This document shows positions 33,378 to 42,423 of a stretch of 64,000 bases of DNA, in pieces (position 1 is the stretch's first letter; each line of letters starts with the position of its first letter). The stretch covers positions 31,647-95,646 of the forward strand of contig CAWBVU010000002.1 of assembly GCA_963792405.1 (NCBI GenBank), given 5' to 3'. The notes beneath the pieces were generated by a model. It was not told the origin of the DNA and did not search any database. It was given only the letters and a program-made list of their open reading frames with translations. The position numbers were made by a program, and so were the translations under genes. The stretch comes from SZUA-442 sp963792405 (GTDB lineage Bacteria > Actinomycetota > Acidimicrobiia > Spongiisociales > UBA5794).

Positions 33378-34169
33378 ATGTCTGCACGTCTTGAAGGTCG
33401 CGTCATCGTCGTCACCGGCGCCACCGGCATCGCCGCCGCGTCCGCCGAACGCCTCGCGTCCGAGGGGGCCTCGGTGTTCACGGTGTCGCGCACGGCTTCG
33501 CACTGCGTCGGGCTGTCCGAGCGGCTCGCCTCGATCGGGGCCCGCCACGGGTGGGAGGTGGCGGACCTCCGAGACGAGAAGGAGACCGTCGACGCCTTTG
33601 CCGCGGCCGTCGACACCTTCGGCCATCTCGACGGTGTTCTCTGCGTCGCAGGGGGCAGCGGCAGGCGCATGGGCGATGGCCCACTCGACACGATCACCCT
33701 CGAGGCATGGAACGCGACGCTCGACCTCAACCTCACCACCACCTTCCTGTCCATGCGTGAGGGTGTGCGGCGGATGCTCGATCAGGACCGCGGTGGCTCG
33801 GTCGTGGTCGTGTCGTCGGTCCTCGCCGCATCACCTTCGCCCACCTTGTTCGGCACCCACGCCTATGCGGTCGCCAAGGGAGGTCAGCTCGCCCTCGTTC
33901 GCGCCGCGGCGGCCGCCTACGCACCCCGCAGGATCCGGGTCAACGCGATCGCTCCCGCCGTCGTCACCACCCCCATGTCGGTGCGTGCACAGGACGATGA
34001 GGAGGTGACGACGTACGTCGAGCGCAAGCAGCCCCTCGTCGGCGGCTTCCTCGAGGCCGACACGGTGGCCTCTGCTGCCGCCTTCCTCCTCTCTGGGGAC
34101 GCATCGGCGATCACAGGACAGGTCCTCGCCGTGGACGGGGGCTGGACGGTCACGGAGGTCGGAGGATGA
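33378..34169 (+). CDS. Short-chain dehydrogenase/reductase
   Basis: A 263-residue SDR with VTGATGIAAASAERLASEG (the last glycine of the usual motif is Ala), catalytic Ser in VVVSSVLAA and YAVAK. The sequence TGCTAGACA at 33363-33371, a shortened version of the TGTCTAGACA operator, lies 7 bases before the ATG. It overlaps the Eda-type gene by ATGA. A sugar 1-dehydrogenase that makes the lactone for the neighbouring SMP-30 enzyme is a reasonable inference. Confidence 0.82.
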   Translation: MSARLEGRVIVVTGATGIAAASAERLASEGASVFTVSRTASHCVGLSERLASIGARHGWEVADLRDEKETVDAFAAAVDTFGHLDGVLCVAGGSGRRMGDGPLDTITLEAWNATLDLNLTTTFLSMREGVRRMLDQDRGGSVVVVSSVLAASPSPTLFGTHAYAVAKGGQLALVRAAAAAYAPRRIRVNAIAPAVVTTPMSVRAQDDEEVTTYVERKQPLVGGFLEADTVASAAAFLLSGDASAITGQVLAVDGGWTVTEVGG

Positions 34170-34780
34170 CGAGGACGCCACTCCACGACGAGATCACCAC
34201 GGGGCGCATCATCGCCATCGCGAGGAAGATCCCCACCGATCGTCTGGCAGCGGTGGGGGAGGCGATGCACCGCGGTGGCCTGACCGTGCTCGAGATCACC
34301 CTCGACGCCGAGGATGCCCTCGCCTCGATCGAGATGCTCTCGAAGGGGCCACTGCTCGTGGGTGCGGGCACCGTCATGGACGTCGCGTCGGCCGCCGACG
34401 CACTGGATGCGGGGGCGGCCTTCCTCGTCTCGCCCCACACCGATCCCGACATCGTGGCATTCGCACGATCCCGTCGTGTTCCGATCATGGCCGGCGCTCT
34501 CACGCCCACCGAGATCGCCCACGCCTGGGACCTCGGGGTCAGCGCCGTCAAGGTCTTCCCCGCGTCGCTCGGCGGGCCGTCCTACCTCCGCGCCGTCAGG
34601 GGACCGCTCTCGGACGTCGCCCTGGTTCCCACCGGCGGTGTCGACGCCGGGAATGCACGGGAGTTCCTGCGGGCGGGCGCCGTCGCCGTGGGTGTCGGCG
34701 GATGGCTCACCGATCCCCCGGACGCCGCCGACGTGGCCATTCGGGTCGAAGCACTGGTGGAGATCAGCCGGTCGAGTTGA
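34166..34780 (+). CDS. KDPG/KHG aldolase family (Eda-like)
   Basis: A 204-residue TIM-barrel aldolase. The Schiff-base Lys is in SAVKVFPASLGG, the catalytic Glu in VLEITLDAED, and the glycine-rich GAGTVMD and PTGGVDAGNA phosphate loops are present. It cleaves 2-keto-3-deoxy-6-phospho sugar acids into pyruvate and an aldehyde phosphate. It pairs logically with the IolC-like kinase and a lactonase. It meets the ROK kinase gene tail to tail with a 17-bp overlap. Confidence 0.85.
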   Translation: MTRTPLHDEITTGRIIAIARKIPTDRLAAVGEAMHRGGLTVLEITLDAEDALASIEMLSKGPLLVGAGTVMDVASAADALDAGAAFLVSPHTDPDIVAFARSRRVPIMAGALTPTEIAHAWDLGVSAVKVFPASLGGPSYLRAVRGPLSDVALVPTGGVDAGNAREFLRAGAVAVGVGGWLTDPPDAADVAIRVEALVEISRSS

Positions 34781-35735
34781 GGCCTCCGCGCCGCATCGTC
34801 GCGCTCGGGACCTCCCCTGCGAGGAACGTCCGGTCCCTCGATGGTGACTCCACCGCTGCGATCGCGGCGCCGACGGCGCCCGCCGTCGGCCCGAGGGTGG
34901 CGGCGACCACCTCGATGCGCTCCCGAGGGACCAGGGTGACCCGCGTCCGGACGGCGTCACGGATCCGTGCGATCAGGGCCTCTCCCGCGGCGGCACCGCC
35001 GCCGATCACGATGCGCTCAGGACCGAGGATGGTCACGATGTTGGCGAGGCCCATGCCGAGGTAGGCGATGGCGTCGTCGAGCGCCTCCATCGCGGCGCGG
35101 TTCCCTGCGTCCGCAGCCTCGATCACGTCCTCGAACCGATCGAGTCCCGCACGCTCGGCGATCGCCGGCGGCCGCGTGAGGGCCTCCATGCACCCCGGGT
35201 TCCCGCAGCCGCACACCGGTCCACCCATGGCGAGGGACTGGTGGCCGATCTCACCACCGATGCCGAAGGCCCCGAAATGCAGCTGACCGTTGAGGAAGAG
35301 GCCCCCTCCGACGCCCGTGCCGAGGGTGAGGCAGGCCACGTTGCGGCAGCCCGCACCGGCGCCGACGGTCGCCTCGGCGAGGGTGAAGGCCCTCGCGTCG
35401 TTGATGAGTGTCGCCGGCAGGTCGAGTGCCGCCGCCATCCTGGCGCGCAGCGGGAAGCCCTCCCATGGGCCCGGCAGGTTCGTGAAGAACACGACCTCAC
35501 CGGTCGAGAAGTCGAACAGTCCCGGCACGCCGACCCCGACGCCTGCCGCGTCGCCCACCTCGGCGATGAGGGTTCGTCCGACATCTGCGAGTGCCTCCGT
35601 GACGGCCTCGGGCCCGCCTGCGGCTCGCGACGGCGCCGACGTCGTCGTGATCACCGTGACGGTGCCGTCCTCGACGGCGATGGCGGCGCCCTTGATGTTC
35701 GTCCCACCGAGGTCCAGGCCGAGGTACTGGGTCAT
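34764..35735 (-). CDS. ROK-family sugar kinase
   Basis: A 323-residue kinase with the ATP loop LGLDLGGTNIKGAAI, catalytic Asp in LINDARAFTLAE, LTLGTGVGGG and the ROK zinc site GHQSLAMGGPVCGCGNPGC (His and Cys ligands). No N-terminal helix-turn-helix is present, so it is an enzyme, phosphorylating glucose, mannose or an N-acylated amino sugar. It overlaps the GntR gene stop by ATGA. Confidence 0.88.
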   Translation of the reverse strand: MTQYLGLDLGGTNIKGAAIAVEDGTVTVITTTSAPSRAAGGPEAVTEALADVGRTLIAEVGDAAGVGVGVPGLFDFSTGEVVFFTNLPGPWEGFPLRARMAAALDLPATLINDARAFTLAEATVGAGAGCRNVACLTLGTGVGGGLFLNGQLHFGAFGIGGEIGHQSLAMGGPVCGCGNPGCMEALTRPPAIAERAGLDRFEDVIEAADAGNRAAMEALDDAIAYLGMGLANIVTILGPERIVIGGGAAAGEALIARIRDAVRTRVTLVPRERIEVVAATLGPTAGAVGAAIAAVESPSRDRTFLAGEVPSATMRRGGLNSTG

Positions 35736-36457
35736 CTGGCGTCCTCTGCGTCGCCGCGGTACAGCACGGCATCGAACTCGTACCGCGCGGCGGCATAGCG
35801 GGTCTCGGTATGTTCGAGCGGCATGCCGTGCTGGTCGCTGATCACCCTCGTTTCCACCATGACCACCCCGGTACTGGAGAGGTCCATCAACTCGCGGTCC
35901 CGCTTGGTGGCCATGCGTGCGCTCACTGTCGCATAGGCCCTCGTCGGTTCGTGGCCCGCCTCTTCGAACCTCTGGTGGAGCGACATGTCGCCTGCCGCGA
36001 GGTCCCCGGTGATCGTGATGCGTGGGGACAGGACGACGCGTTCGATCGCCATCGGGACGCCATCGGCGAAGCGGAGGCGCTCGATGATCGTGACGGTCTC
36101 GTTGGGCTCGATGTCGAGCGCGGCGACGTCCTCCGCTGTGGGGATCGCCGTCTCGAGGGTGAGGAGCCTCGAGCTGGCCGCCAGGCCTCGCCTGCGCATG
36201 TTCTCGGTGAAGCTGAGGGGCGACCCCAGCACCCTATGGATCTTCCGATGCTCCTTGAAGGTCCCGTGGCCACGCTTGCGGTAGACGAGCCCTTCGTTGA
36301 CCACCTGCTGGACGGCCTGCCTCGCGGTCATGCGCGACACGCCGAAGCGCTCGCACAGTTCTGCATCGGACGGCATGCGCGCATCGGGTGCGGCGTCGAT
36401 CGCGAGCTGCCTGAGGTAGGACGCGATCTCCTCGTAGCGCGGTGTCTGGCGGGCCAT
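35732..36457 (-). CDS. GntR-family (HutC/NagR-type) transcriptional regulator
   Basis: A 241-residue regulator. The winged helix-turn-helix spans residues 5-70 (AELCERFGVSRMTARQAVQQVV, GHGTF wing), followed by a UTRA ligand-binding domain. The start at ATG 36457 is chosen over a TTG 12 bases upstream. Two palindromes at 36496 and 36518 lie in front, so autoregulation is likely. It is the obvious candidate to control the surrounding carbohydrate genes, with a sugar phosphate or related metabolite as ligand. Confidence 0.92.
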   Translation of the reverse strand: MARQTPRYEEIASYLRQLAIDAAPDARMPSDAELCERFGVSRMTARQAVQQVVNEGLVYRKRGHGTFKEHRKIHRVLGSPLSFTENMRRRGLAASSRLLTLETAIPTAEDVAALDIEPNETVTIIERLRFADGVPMAIERVVLSPRITITGDLAAGDMSLHQRFEEAGHEPTRAYATVSARMATKRDRELMDLSSTGVVMVETRVISDQHGMPLEHTETRYAAARYEFDAVLYRGDAEDAR

Positions 36458-36495
36458 CGTCGCGCCCAACCTAGCTGCCGCACCGTCGGTTGACC

Positions 36496-36527
36496 TGTCT
36501 AGACAACCCCTCTAGCCTGTCTATACA
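36496..36527. promoter_or_regulatory. Two operators (TGTCTAGACA and TGTCTATACA) between gntR and the SIS gene
   Basis: Cores at 36496-36505 and 36518-36527 have centres 22 bases apart, about two helical turns, so two dimers could bind on one face. They lie between the divergent gntR and SIS-protein starts. Confidence 0.82.
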
Positions 36528-36559
36528 TTTGGCGGTTCCGACGACACGACGGGTGGACG

Positions 36560-37375
36560 ATGCCAGGACCGGGTGAGGAGCGGCAGCCCGTGACTGCGGG
36601 ACGATGGATCGCCGCGGCGAGGGAGATCCTCGACCGACTGGAGGCCACGCAGCTCGGTGCGATCGGTGACGCATCCGCGATCTGTGCCGATGCGATCGCG
36701 TCGGGTGGCCTGGTCCACCTCTTCGGCACCGGGCACTCCCGGATACCGATCGAGGAGATGTTCCCGAGGTACGGCTCGTTCCCGGGCTTCAACCCGATCG
36801 GCGAGCTCTCGATGACCTTCCACACCCAGGTCGTCGGGGCCAATGGCCAGCGACAGGCGATGTTCATCGAGCGGATCGAGGGCCTCGGCGAGGTCATCCT
36901 CGGCAACTTCTCCTATGGACCGCAGGACGCGTTCATGGTCTTCTCGGCGAGCGGCAGGAGCGCGGTCCCCATCGAGATCGCGATGGGGGCCGGTCGCCGC
37001 GGCCTGAAGGTGATCGTCGTGACCTCGGTGGCAGAGTCGATGGCACGCCCACCGGCACATCCGTCGGGCACGCGACTCCTCGACCACGCCGACGTGGTGA
37101 TCGACGTCGGCACGCCGCCTGGCGATGCGATGGTGGCCGTCCCCGGACTCGACACGCTGGTCGGTCCGGGCTCGACACTCGCGTACGCGGCGATCGTCAA
37201 CGAGATCAAGGTCCAGACGGCCGAGCTCCTCACCGCTGTGGGCGCGATGCCCGCCGTCATCACTGCGGCGTCGGTGGTCGGGGAGGAGCGCTCGCGCGAC
37301 CTGTTCGATCGGGCCTACGACGATCATGCCCGCCGCTACGCCCACGCCATCCACCCCGAGGACCCACACACGTGA
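36560..37375 (+). CDS. SIS-domain (sugar isomerase fold) protein
   Basis: A 271-residue protein with one SIS domain, visible as GLVHLFGTGHSRIPIEEMF and MVFSASGRSAVPIEIAM. It resembles the UPF0309-type group of SIS proteins. These bind phosphosugars and may act as isomerases, deaminases or sensors. It is transcribed from the GntR operator region. An in-frame GTG at 36590 is an alternative start. Substrate unknown. Confidence 0.78.
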   Translation: MPGPGEERQPVTAGRWIAAAREILDRLEATQLGAIGDASAICADAIASGGLVHLFGTGHSRIPIEEMFPRYGSFPGFNPIGELSMTFHTQVVGANGQRQAMFIERIEGLGEVILGNFSYGPQDAFMVFSASGRSAVPIEIAMGAGRRGLKVIVVTSVAESMARPPAHPSGTRLLDHADVVIDVGTPPGDAMVAVPGLDTLVGPGSTLAYAAIVNEIKVQTAELLTAVGAMPAVITAASVVGEERSRDLFDRAYDDHARRYAHAIHPEDPHT

Positions 37376-37435
37376 TGCCTGACCTCCTGACGGGGCGGGT
37401 TCGGGGATGGAGCACATCGTCGGCGACTTTTGCTG

Positions 37436-37441
37436 TTGACA
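37436..37441 (+). promoter_or_regulatory. Possible -35 box of the ROK regulator gene
   Basis: TTGACA at 37436-37441, 33 bases before the proposed start of the ROK regulator. No convincing -10 box is visible at the right spacing, so this is weak. Confidence 0.35.
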
Positions 37442-37473
37442 AACGCAGAAGTGAGTGGTTCCATGGCGAAAGC

Positions 37474-38679
37474 ATGGGAGGGTTGACGGGTCGACGTGCC
37501 GATCACCTCGCGGGTTCCGCCGGGGAGCTCCTCGACCTCGTCCGGTCAGGTGAAGCCACCACCAGGGCCGCCCTCGCCGCTTCGACCGGACTCGCCCGCT
37601 CGACGGTCGCCCAGAGGATCGACCAGTTGATGCAGCGCAACCTCCTCGTCGAGGTCGGTGAAGCCCCCTCGACGGGCGGCCGCCCTCCCTCCATCCTCGG
37701 CTTCAACGTCGATGCGGGCGTCGTGCTCGCAGCCGACCTCGGCGCCACGCACTCGCGGATCGGGATCGCCGATCTCGGAGGGACCATCCTCGCCGAGACC
37801 CGCCGCGACCTCGCGATCGCCGAAGGGCCGGACACGGTGTTGTCATGGGTCCACGACACGTTCGAATCGCTGCTCGCCCAGGTCGGGCGGTCCGCTCATG
37901 ACGTGATGGGTGTCGGCATCGGCGTGCCGGGACCCGTCGAGTTCGCGGCGGGCCGTGCGGTCGATCCGCCGATCATGCCGGGGTGGGACGGCTACGACAT
38001 CAGGCACAGGTTCACCGACGCGTTCGCCTGTCCCGTCCTTGTGGACAACGACGTCAACATCATGGCGGTCGGGGAGCACTGGGTGACGCCCGACGCGCCG
38101 GACGACCTCGTCTTCGTCAAGATCGGCACCGGGATCGGCTCCGGCCTCATCCTCGGCGGGCACATCCACCGTGGCGCAAAGGGGACGGCGGGCGACATCG
38201 GCCACGTGCAGGTGGGTCCCGACGAGGTGGTCTGTCGCTGCGGCAACGTCGGTTGCCTCGAGGCCTCGGCGGGAGGCGCCGCGATCGCGGCCAAGCTCGC
38301 CGAACGCGGTCTCGGCACGACCAATGGCCGGGAGGTCGTCGAACTGGTCAGGGCGGGCAACCGCGACGCGGTGAGGGCGGTGCGTCAGGCCGGCCGTCTG
38401 ATCGGTCGTGTGCTCGCTTCGATGGTCAACGTCCTCAACCCTGCCGTCATCATCATCGGCGGCGACGTGGCCGAGGCGGGAGAGCACCTGCTCGCTGGGA
38501 TTCGCGAGGTGGTGTATCAGAGGTCGACGGCGCTGTCGACGAGTGAGCTCCGCATCACGGTGAGCTCCCTCGGCGACAGGGCGGGGATCACGGGCGCGGC
38601 GGCGATGGTGATCGAGCACATCGTGGCTCCGGGGCACATCGATGCCGCGTTCTTGAGCGAGCCGGAGTTGGTCCGGTGA
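37474..38679 (+). CDS. ROK-family transcriptional repressor (XylR/NagC-like)
   Basis: A 401-residue protein. An N-terminal winged helix (about residues 15-75, ALAASTGLARSTVAQRIDQL) is fused to a ROK domain with LGATHSRIGIADLGG, FVKIGTGIGSGLILGG and the zinc site GHVQVGPDEVVCRCGNVGC. It controls sugar genes in response to a sugar or sugar phosphate. It is followed by the ABC importer genes, which it probably regulates. The ATG 37474 is a compromise; TTG 37483 right after GGGAGGG is also possible. Confidence 0.88.
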   Translation: MGGLTGRRADHLAGSAGELLDLVRSGEATTRAALAASTGLARSTVAQRIDQLMQRNLLVEVGEAPSTGGRPPSILGFNVDAGVVLAADLGATHSRIGIADLGGTILAETRRDLAIAEGPDTVLSWVHDTFESLLAQVGRSAHDVMGVGIGVPGPVEFAAGRAVDPPIMPGWDGYDIRHRFTDAFACPVLVDNDVNIMAVGEHWVTPDAPDDLVFVKIGTGIGSGLILGGHIHRGAKGTAGDIGHVQVGPDEVVCRCGNVGCLEASAGGAAIAAKLAERGLGTTNGREVVELVRAGNRDAVRAVRQAGRLIGRVLASMVNVLNPAVIIIGGDVAEAGEHLLAGIREVVYQRSTALSTSELRITVSSLGDRAGITGAAAMVIEHIVAPGHIDAAFLSEPELVR

Positions 38680-38747
38680 GCAGCAAGGGAGAGGACTCGG
38701 CCGCCGGAAGGTGGCCGCGCAAAGGGAGAGACCGAAAGGAGGCGGAC

Positions 38748-39836
38748 GTGAGCCGCTTGACAGGAAGAGCAGCGAGGGTCGTGGCCATATTGGCCGTGTT
38801 CGCCCTCATCGTGGCCGCGTGCGGCAGCGATTCGGATGACACGACGACGACCGCAGCGGCGGGTGGAGAGACCACCACGACCGCAGCGGCGGGTGGAGAC
38901 ACCTTCACCATCGGTGTGTCGAACAACACCGTCGGCAACGGCTGGCGTGAGCAGATGATCTGTGCCATCAAGGCCGAGGCCCGGGTGCGCGGCAATGTGG
39001 ACCAAGTCGTCCTCCTGAACCGTGAGACGGACACGGCAGGCCAGATCAGCGACATCACGAGCCTCATCTCCCAGGGTGTGGATGCCATCATCCTCAACCC
39101 GGGTGATGCTGAGGCGTTCAACTCGGTCATCGAGGAAGCCCAGGCCCAGGGCATCGTCGTCGTCGTGGTCGACAACGCCGTGACGTCGGATGCCGCCTAC
39201 CTGGTGTCGAACGACCAGAAGGCCTACGGCGAACTCGGGGCGCGTTGGCTCTTCGAGGCGATGGGCGGCAGCGGCAACGTCGCGTACATGCGTGGCATCG
39301 ATGGCGTCGGCGCGGACACCCTCCGCGACGAGGGCTTCCAGCTCGCACTGGCCGACTATCCGGACATCAACATCGCCGCCGAGGTCTTCACGGACTGGTC
39401 GCCGACGACGGGTGCCCAGCAGGCGCTCGAGATCATCACGACCCAGGACATCGACGGCATCTGGACATCGGGCATCGACTACTCGGTCGTCGAGCAGTTC
39501 GCGGCCGCGGGCCTCCCGTACGTGCCGATCGTCGGTGCGGACAACAACGCCTTCATCGAGCAGCTGCTGACCATCGACGACCTCCAGGGCGTCGCCGTCA
39601 CCAACCCGCCGTCCGTCGGCGGTGCAGGTGCCGCGGTTGCCATCGACATCCTCGAGGGCAAGGACGTCCCCAAGCAGACGCTCCTGACGCCGCAGGCGTT
39701 CTCGGAGGACGCAGATCTCCAGTCGATCTTCATCGAAGGGGAATTCCCCGCGGGATGGAGCTCATACATGGAGATCGAGCCCTACACGAGCTACACGGCT
39801 GCCGACGTCATCGCCTGCAAGGGCCCGGGCGAGTAG
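38748..39836 (+). CDS. CUT2-type sugar ABC transporter substrate-binding lipoprotein
   Basis: A 362-residue periplasmic-binding-fold protein. The GTG at 38748 follows AAGGAGG; the signal ends AVFALIVAAC (Cys 25). A duplicated linker (TTTTAAAGGE then TTTTAAAGGD) is encoded by a near-perfect tandem DNA repeat at about 38,847-38,900. The binding domain begins TFTIGVSNNTVGNGWREQMI and contains ISQGVDAIILNPGD, typical of ribose/inositol/galactofuranose-type receptors. It is the first gene of a four-gene importer operon, followed by a strong hairpin. Confidence 0.9.
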   Translation: MSRLTGRAARVVAILAVFALIVAACGSDSDDTTTTAAAGGETTTTAAAGGDTFTIGVSNNTVGNGWREQMICAIKAEARVRGNVDQVVLLNRETDTAGQISDITSLISQGVDAIILNPGDAEAFNSVIEEAQAQGIVVVVVDNAVTSDAAYLVSNDQKAYGELGARWLFEAMGGSGNVAYMRGIDGVGADTLRDEGFQLALADYPDINIAAEVFTDWSPTTGAQQALEIITTQDIDGIWTSGIDYSVVEQFAAAGLPYVPIVGADNNAFIEQLLTIDDLQGVAVTNPPSVGGAGAAVAIDILEGKDVPKQTLLTPQAFSEDADLQSIFIEGEFPAGWSSYMEIEPYTSYTAADVIACKGPGE

Positions 39837-39848
39837 CTGATACCAACG

Positions 39849-39879
39849 ATGGGTGGGGCCCTCCGGGGGCCCCACCCAT
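39849..39879 (+). terminator. Intercistronic hairpin after the substrate-binding protein gene
   Basis: A perfect 13-bp stem (ATGGGTGGGGCCC / GGGCCCCACCCAT, loop TCCGG) between the binding-protein and ATPase genes, with no T tract. It mirrors the hairpin at 17479-17514 in the xylose-type importer. Confidence 0.65.
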
Positions 39880-39895
39880 CACACCATCGTCACCC

Positions 39896-41410
39896 ATGAC
39901 CGATTCGAAGGACCTCGTGCCGGATCCGCCACCCTCCATCCTGTCCGCGAGCGGCGTCGCCAAGAGCTACGGCCCCGTGGTGGCGCTGAGGTCGGTCGAC
40001 CTCGTGGTGCGACCGGGAGAGATCCACGCCCTGCTCGGAGCGAACGGAGCGGGGAAGAGCACGTTCGTCAAGGTCATTGCGGGAGTCATCCGTCGAGATG
40101 CCGGCACGGCCGCGATCGACGATCAGCCGATCGACTTCCACATGCCAAGCGATGCCTCTCGGGCCGGCATCGCCACCGTCTACCAGGACCCGGCGCTGAT
40201 ACCCGACCTCTCACTGGACCAGAACCTCGTCATTTCCGGCCTCAAACGGGCCGACGTGGAGCCGTGGCTCGAACGCCTCGAGCTCGGAGGCTTCGATTTC
40301 GGGCTCCTCGTGCGTGATGTCCCCCTCGCCACTCTGCGGCTCATCGACCTCGCTCGCGCCCTTGCCCACGATCCTCGACTCCTGGTACTCGACGAAATCA
40401 CCGCTGCCCTCACGCCGGAACAAGCGAACCTCGTCTTCGACGTGATGCGCGAGTGGAGAGGGCTGAACCGATCGGTGCTGTTCATCTCACACCGATTGGG
40501 AGAGGTCCTCTCCATCTGTGACACGGCGACGATCCTGCGGAACGGACGCGACGTTGCCAATTTCAGCCTCGATGGCGTGGCCGAGGCCCGGCTCGTCGCC
40601 GCGATGCTCGGTGATGAGCTCGCGGAGGCAGCTCCCCCGGCTGACATCGATGCCGTCCTCGAGTCGGCCGTGACCGACGACTCCGACGTCGTGCTCGACG
40701 CGCGAGGCCTGCACTTCCGCGGCAAGGTCAACGGCATGTCGTTCTCGCTCCGCCGTGGTGAGGTCCTCGGATTGACGGCGCTCGAGGGTCAGGGACAGGA
40801 TGAACTGTTCGCCCTTCTGTCGGGTGACCATCGGCCGACCACCGGGGAGATCCTCGTCAATGGGGAGCCGCTCGATGCCCGGTCCCCGTACCACGCCATC
40901 CGCAAAGGGCTCGTGTTCGTCCCTGCGGACCGTCAGGAAGCGCTGCTTCCCCAGCGATCCGTCCGCGAGAACCTGTCACTGCCGCTCTACAACCGCATCT
41001 CTCGATGGTTCGGCCTGCGCCGCGACGAGGGCACCCTGGTCGATGGGGCCACCCGTCGGCTCGACATCGACACCCGAGCCGGCAGCCAGGTGCGACGATT
41101 GTCAGGCGGGAACCGCCAGAAGGTCACGATCGGGCGCTGGTTGATCGAGGACTTCGAAGTGCTGCTCTGCTTCGATCCGACCCGCGGCATCGACATCCAG
41201 ACCAAGGCCCAGGTCTACGACCTGTTGCGCGAGGTCGCCGCACACGGAGCTGCGGTGTTCATCTACTCGAGTGAGTTGCGGGAGATCCCGCTCGTGTGCG
41301 ATCGCGTCCTCGTCATGTACCACGGCGCGGTCGTCCACGAACAGGCTGCCGCGACCGCCACCGAGGAGGTCCTGCTGACGGCTGCCCACGGACTCGAGAT
41401 GGCGGACTGA
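39896..41410 (+). CDS. Sugar ABC transporter ATP-binding protein (RbsA-like, two ATPase domains)
   Basis: A 504-residue protein with two nucleotide-binding domains. Domain 1 (about residues 15-230) has Walker A GANGAGKST and Walker B LLVLDEITAAL, but its signature position reads VPLATLRLIDLARA in place of LSVGxxQ. Domain 2 has a degenerate Walker A (ALEGQGQDEL), as usual for RbsA, an intact LSGGNRQKV signature and LLCFDPTRGID in place of LILDEPTRGVD. Composite sites may still work because defects alternate. It starts at ATG 39896 and is coupled to the permease by TGATG. Confidence 0.85.
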   Translation: MTDSKDLVPDPPPSILSASGVAKSYGPVVALRSVDLVVRPGEIHALLGANGAGKSTFVKVIAGVIRRDAGTAAIDDQPIDFHMPSDASRAGIATVYQDPALIPDLSLDQNLVISGLKRADVEPWLERLELGGFDFGLLVRDVPLATLRLIDLARALAHDPRLLVLDEITAALTPEQANLVFDVMREWRGLNRSVLFISHRLGEVLSICDTATILRNGRDVANFSLDGVAEARLVAAMLGDELAEAAPPADIDAVLESAVTDDSDVVLDARGLHFRGKVNGMSFSLRRGEVLGLTALEGQGQDELFALLSGDHRPTTGEILVNGEPLDARSPYHAIRKGLVFVPADRQEALLPQRSVRENLSLPLYNRISRWFGLRRDEGTLVDGATRRLDIDTRAGSQVRRLSGGNRQKVTIGRWLIEDFEVLLCFDPTRGIDIQTKAQVYDLLREVAAHGAAVFIYSSELREIPLVCDRVLVMYHGAVVHEQAAATATEEVLLTAAHGLEMAD

Positions 41411-42423
41411 TGACGGCGACGACGTCTCCTCCCGCCGTCGCGACGAGGTCCGTTCTGTGGCGGCGGCGGATCCAGCGCCACGGCTGGACCGTGGGTATCT
41501 GGTTGCTCCTCGTCGTCCTCGTCGCCTGGTACACCACCCTGATCCCCCGCTTCGGGAGTTTCCAGGCTGCAACGATCCTCACCGGGGGAACTGCATGGAT
41601 CCTGCTGGGCATCGCCCAAGCGGTCGTCGTCATCGCCGGGGGCCTCGATCTCGGCGTGGGTGGCATGCTCGTCCTGTCGAGCGTCACCGCGGCGCGCTTC
41701 ATGGACGGCCAACCCTTCGGTGTCATCGTCGTCATCGCCATCGCCATCGTCGTCGCGGCTGCAGCCCTCAACGCCTTCGTCGGGTGGATCATCACGGTCT
41801 CGAGGATCCCCGACATCGTCGTCACCCTCGGTTCGCTGTACATCTTCCAGGGGCTCGCCCTGATGATGCTCCCGAAGGTCGGGGGCGGCACGAGCGGGAC
41901 GTTCCGCTGGATCTTCACTGGTTCCGAGAACGGCATCGGTGCCAACCCGTGGCCCGCGCTCGTCGTCATCACCATCCCCGTCCTCATCGTGGCCTGGTGG
42001 ATGGCCAAGACGAAGAGCGGCCTCTCCTTGTACGCGGTCGGCAGCGACGCCGAGGCCGCTTTCCTCTCCGGTGTCCGCGACGCTCGCACCAAGATCATCG
42101 CATTTGCCGTCGCCGGTGCCCTCGCAGCCCTCGCGGGCTTCTCCTCGGTGAGCATCTCGGGCGTCGGCAACCCCACGACCGACGGTGGTGTCCTCACGCT
42201 CAGCGCTGTCGCCGCGATCGTCCTCGGCGGAGTCGCCCTCACCGGCGGAATCGGCTCGGTACTGGCCGTGGTTCCCGCCGCCCTCATCCTCTTCTTCTTC
42301 AACCCCATCCTCAGCGCCCTCGGCGTCGATCCGAATCGCGCCCAGGTGATCCAGGGCATCCTCATCGTGCTCGTCATGATGGTGGCGGGCATCCTCGAGT
42401 GGCGGAGGATCAGGAGAGCATGA
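41410..42423 (+). CDS. CUT2-type sugar ABC transporter permease
   Basis: A 337-residue membrane protein of about nine to ten hydrophobic segments. The signature GGLDLGVGGMLVLSSVTAARF and LYAVGSDAEAAFLSGV identify an RbsC/XylH-type permease. It starts at an ATG overlapping the ATPase stop and overlaps the second permease by ATGA, so the importer is likely a heterodimer of two permeases. Confidence 0.9.
   Translation: MTATTSPPAVATRSVLWRRRIQRHGWTVGIWLLLVVLVAWYTTLIPRFGSFQAATILTGGTAWILLGIAQAVVVIAGGLDLGVGGMLVLSSVTAARFMDGQPFGVIVVIAIAIVVAAAALNAFVGWIITVSRIPDIVVTLGSLYIFQGLALMMLPKVGGGTSGTFRWIFTGSENGIGANPWPALVVITIPVLIVAWWMAKTKSGLSLYAVGSDAEAAFLSGVRDARTKIIAFAVAGALAALAGFSSVSISGVGNPTTDGGVLTLSAVAAIVLGGVALTGGIGSVLAVVPAALILFFFNPILSALGVDPNRAQVIQGILIVLVMMVAGILEWRRIRRA

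Noticed and set aside
41457..42419. Upstream extension of the second permease frame
   Set aside because: Arg-rich out-of-frame translation of the first permease gene.
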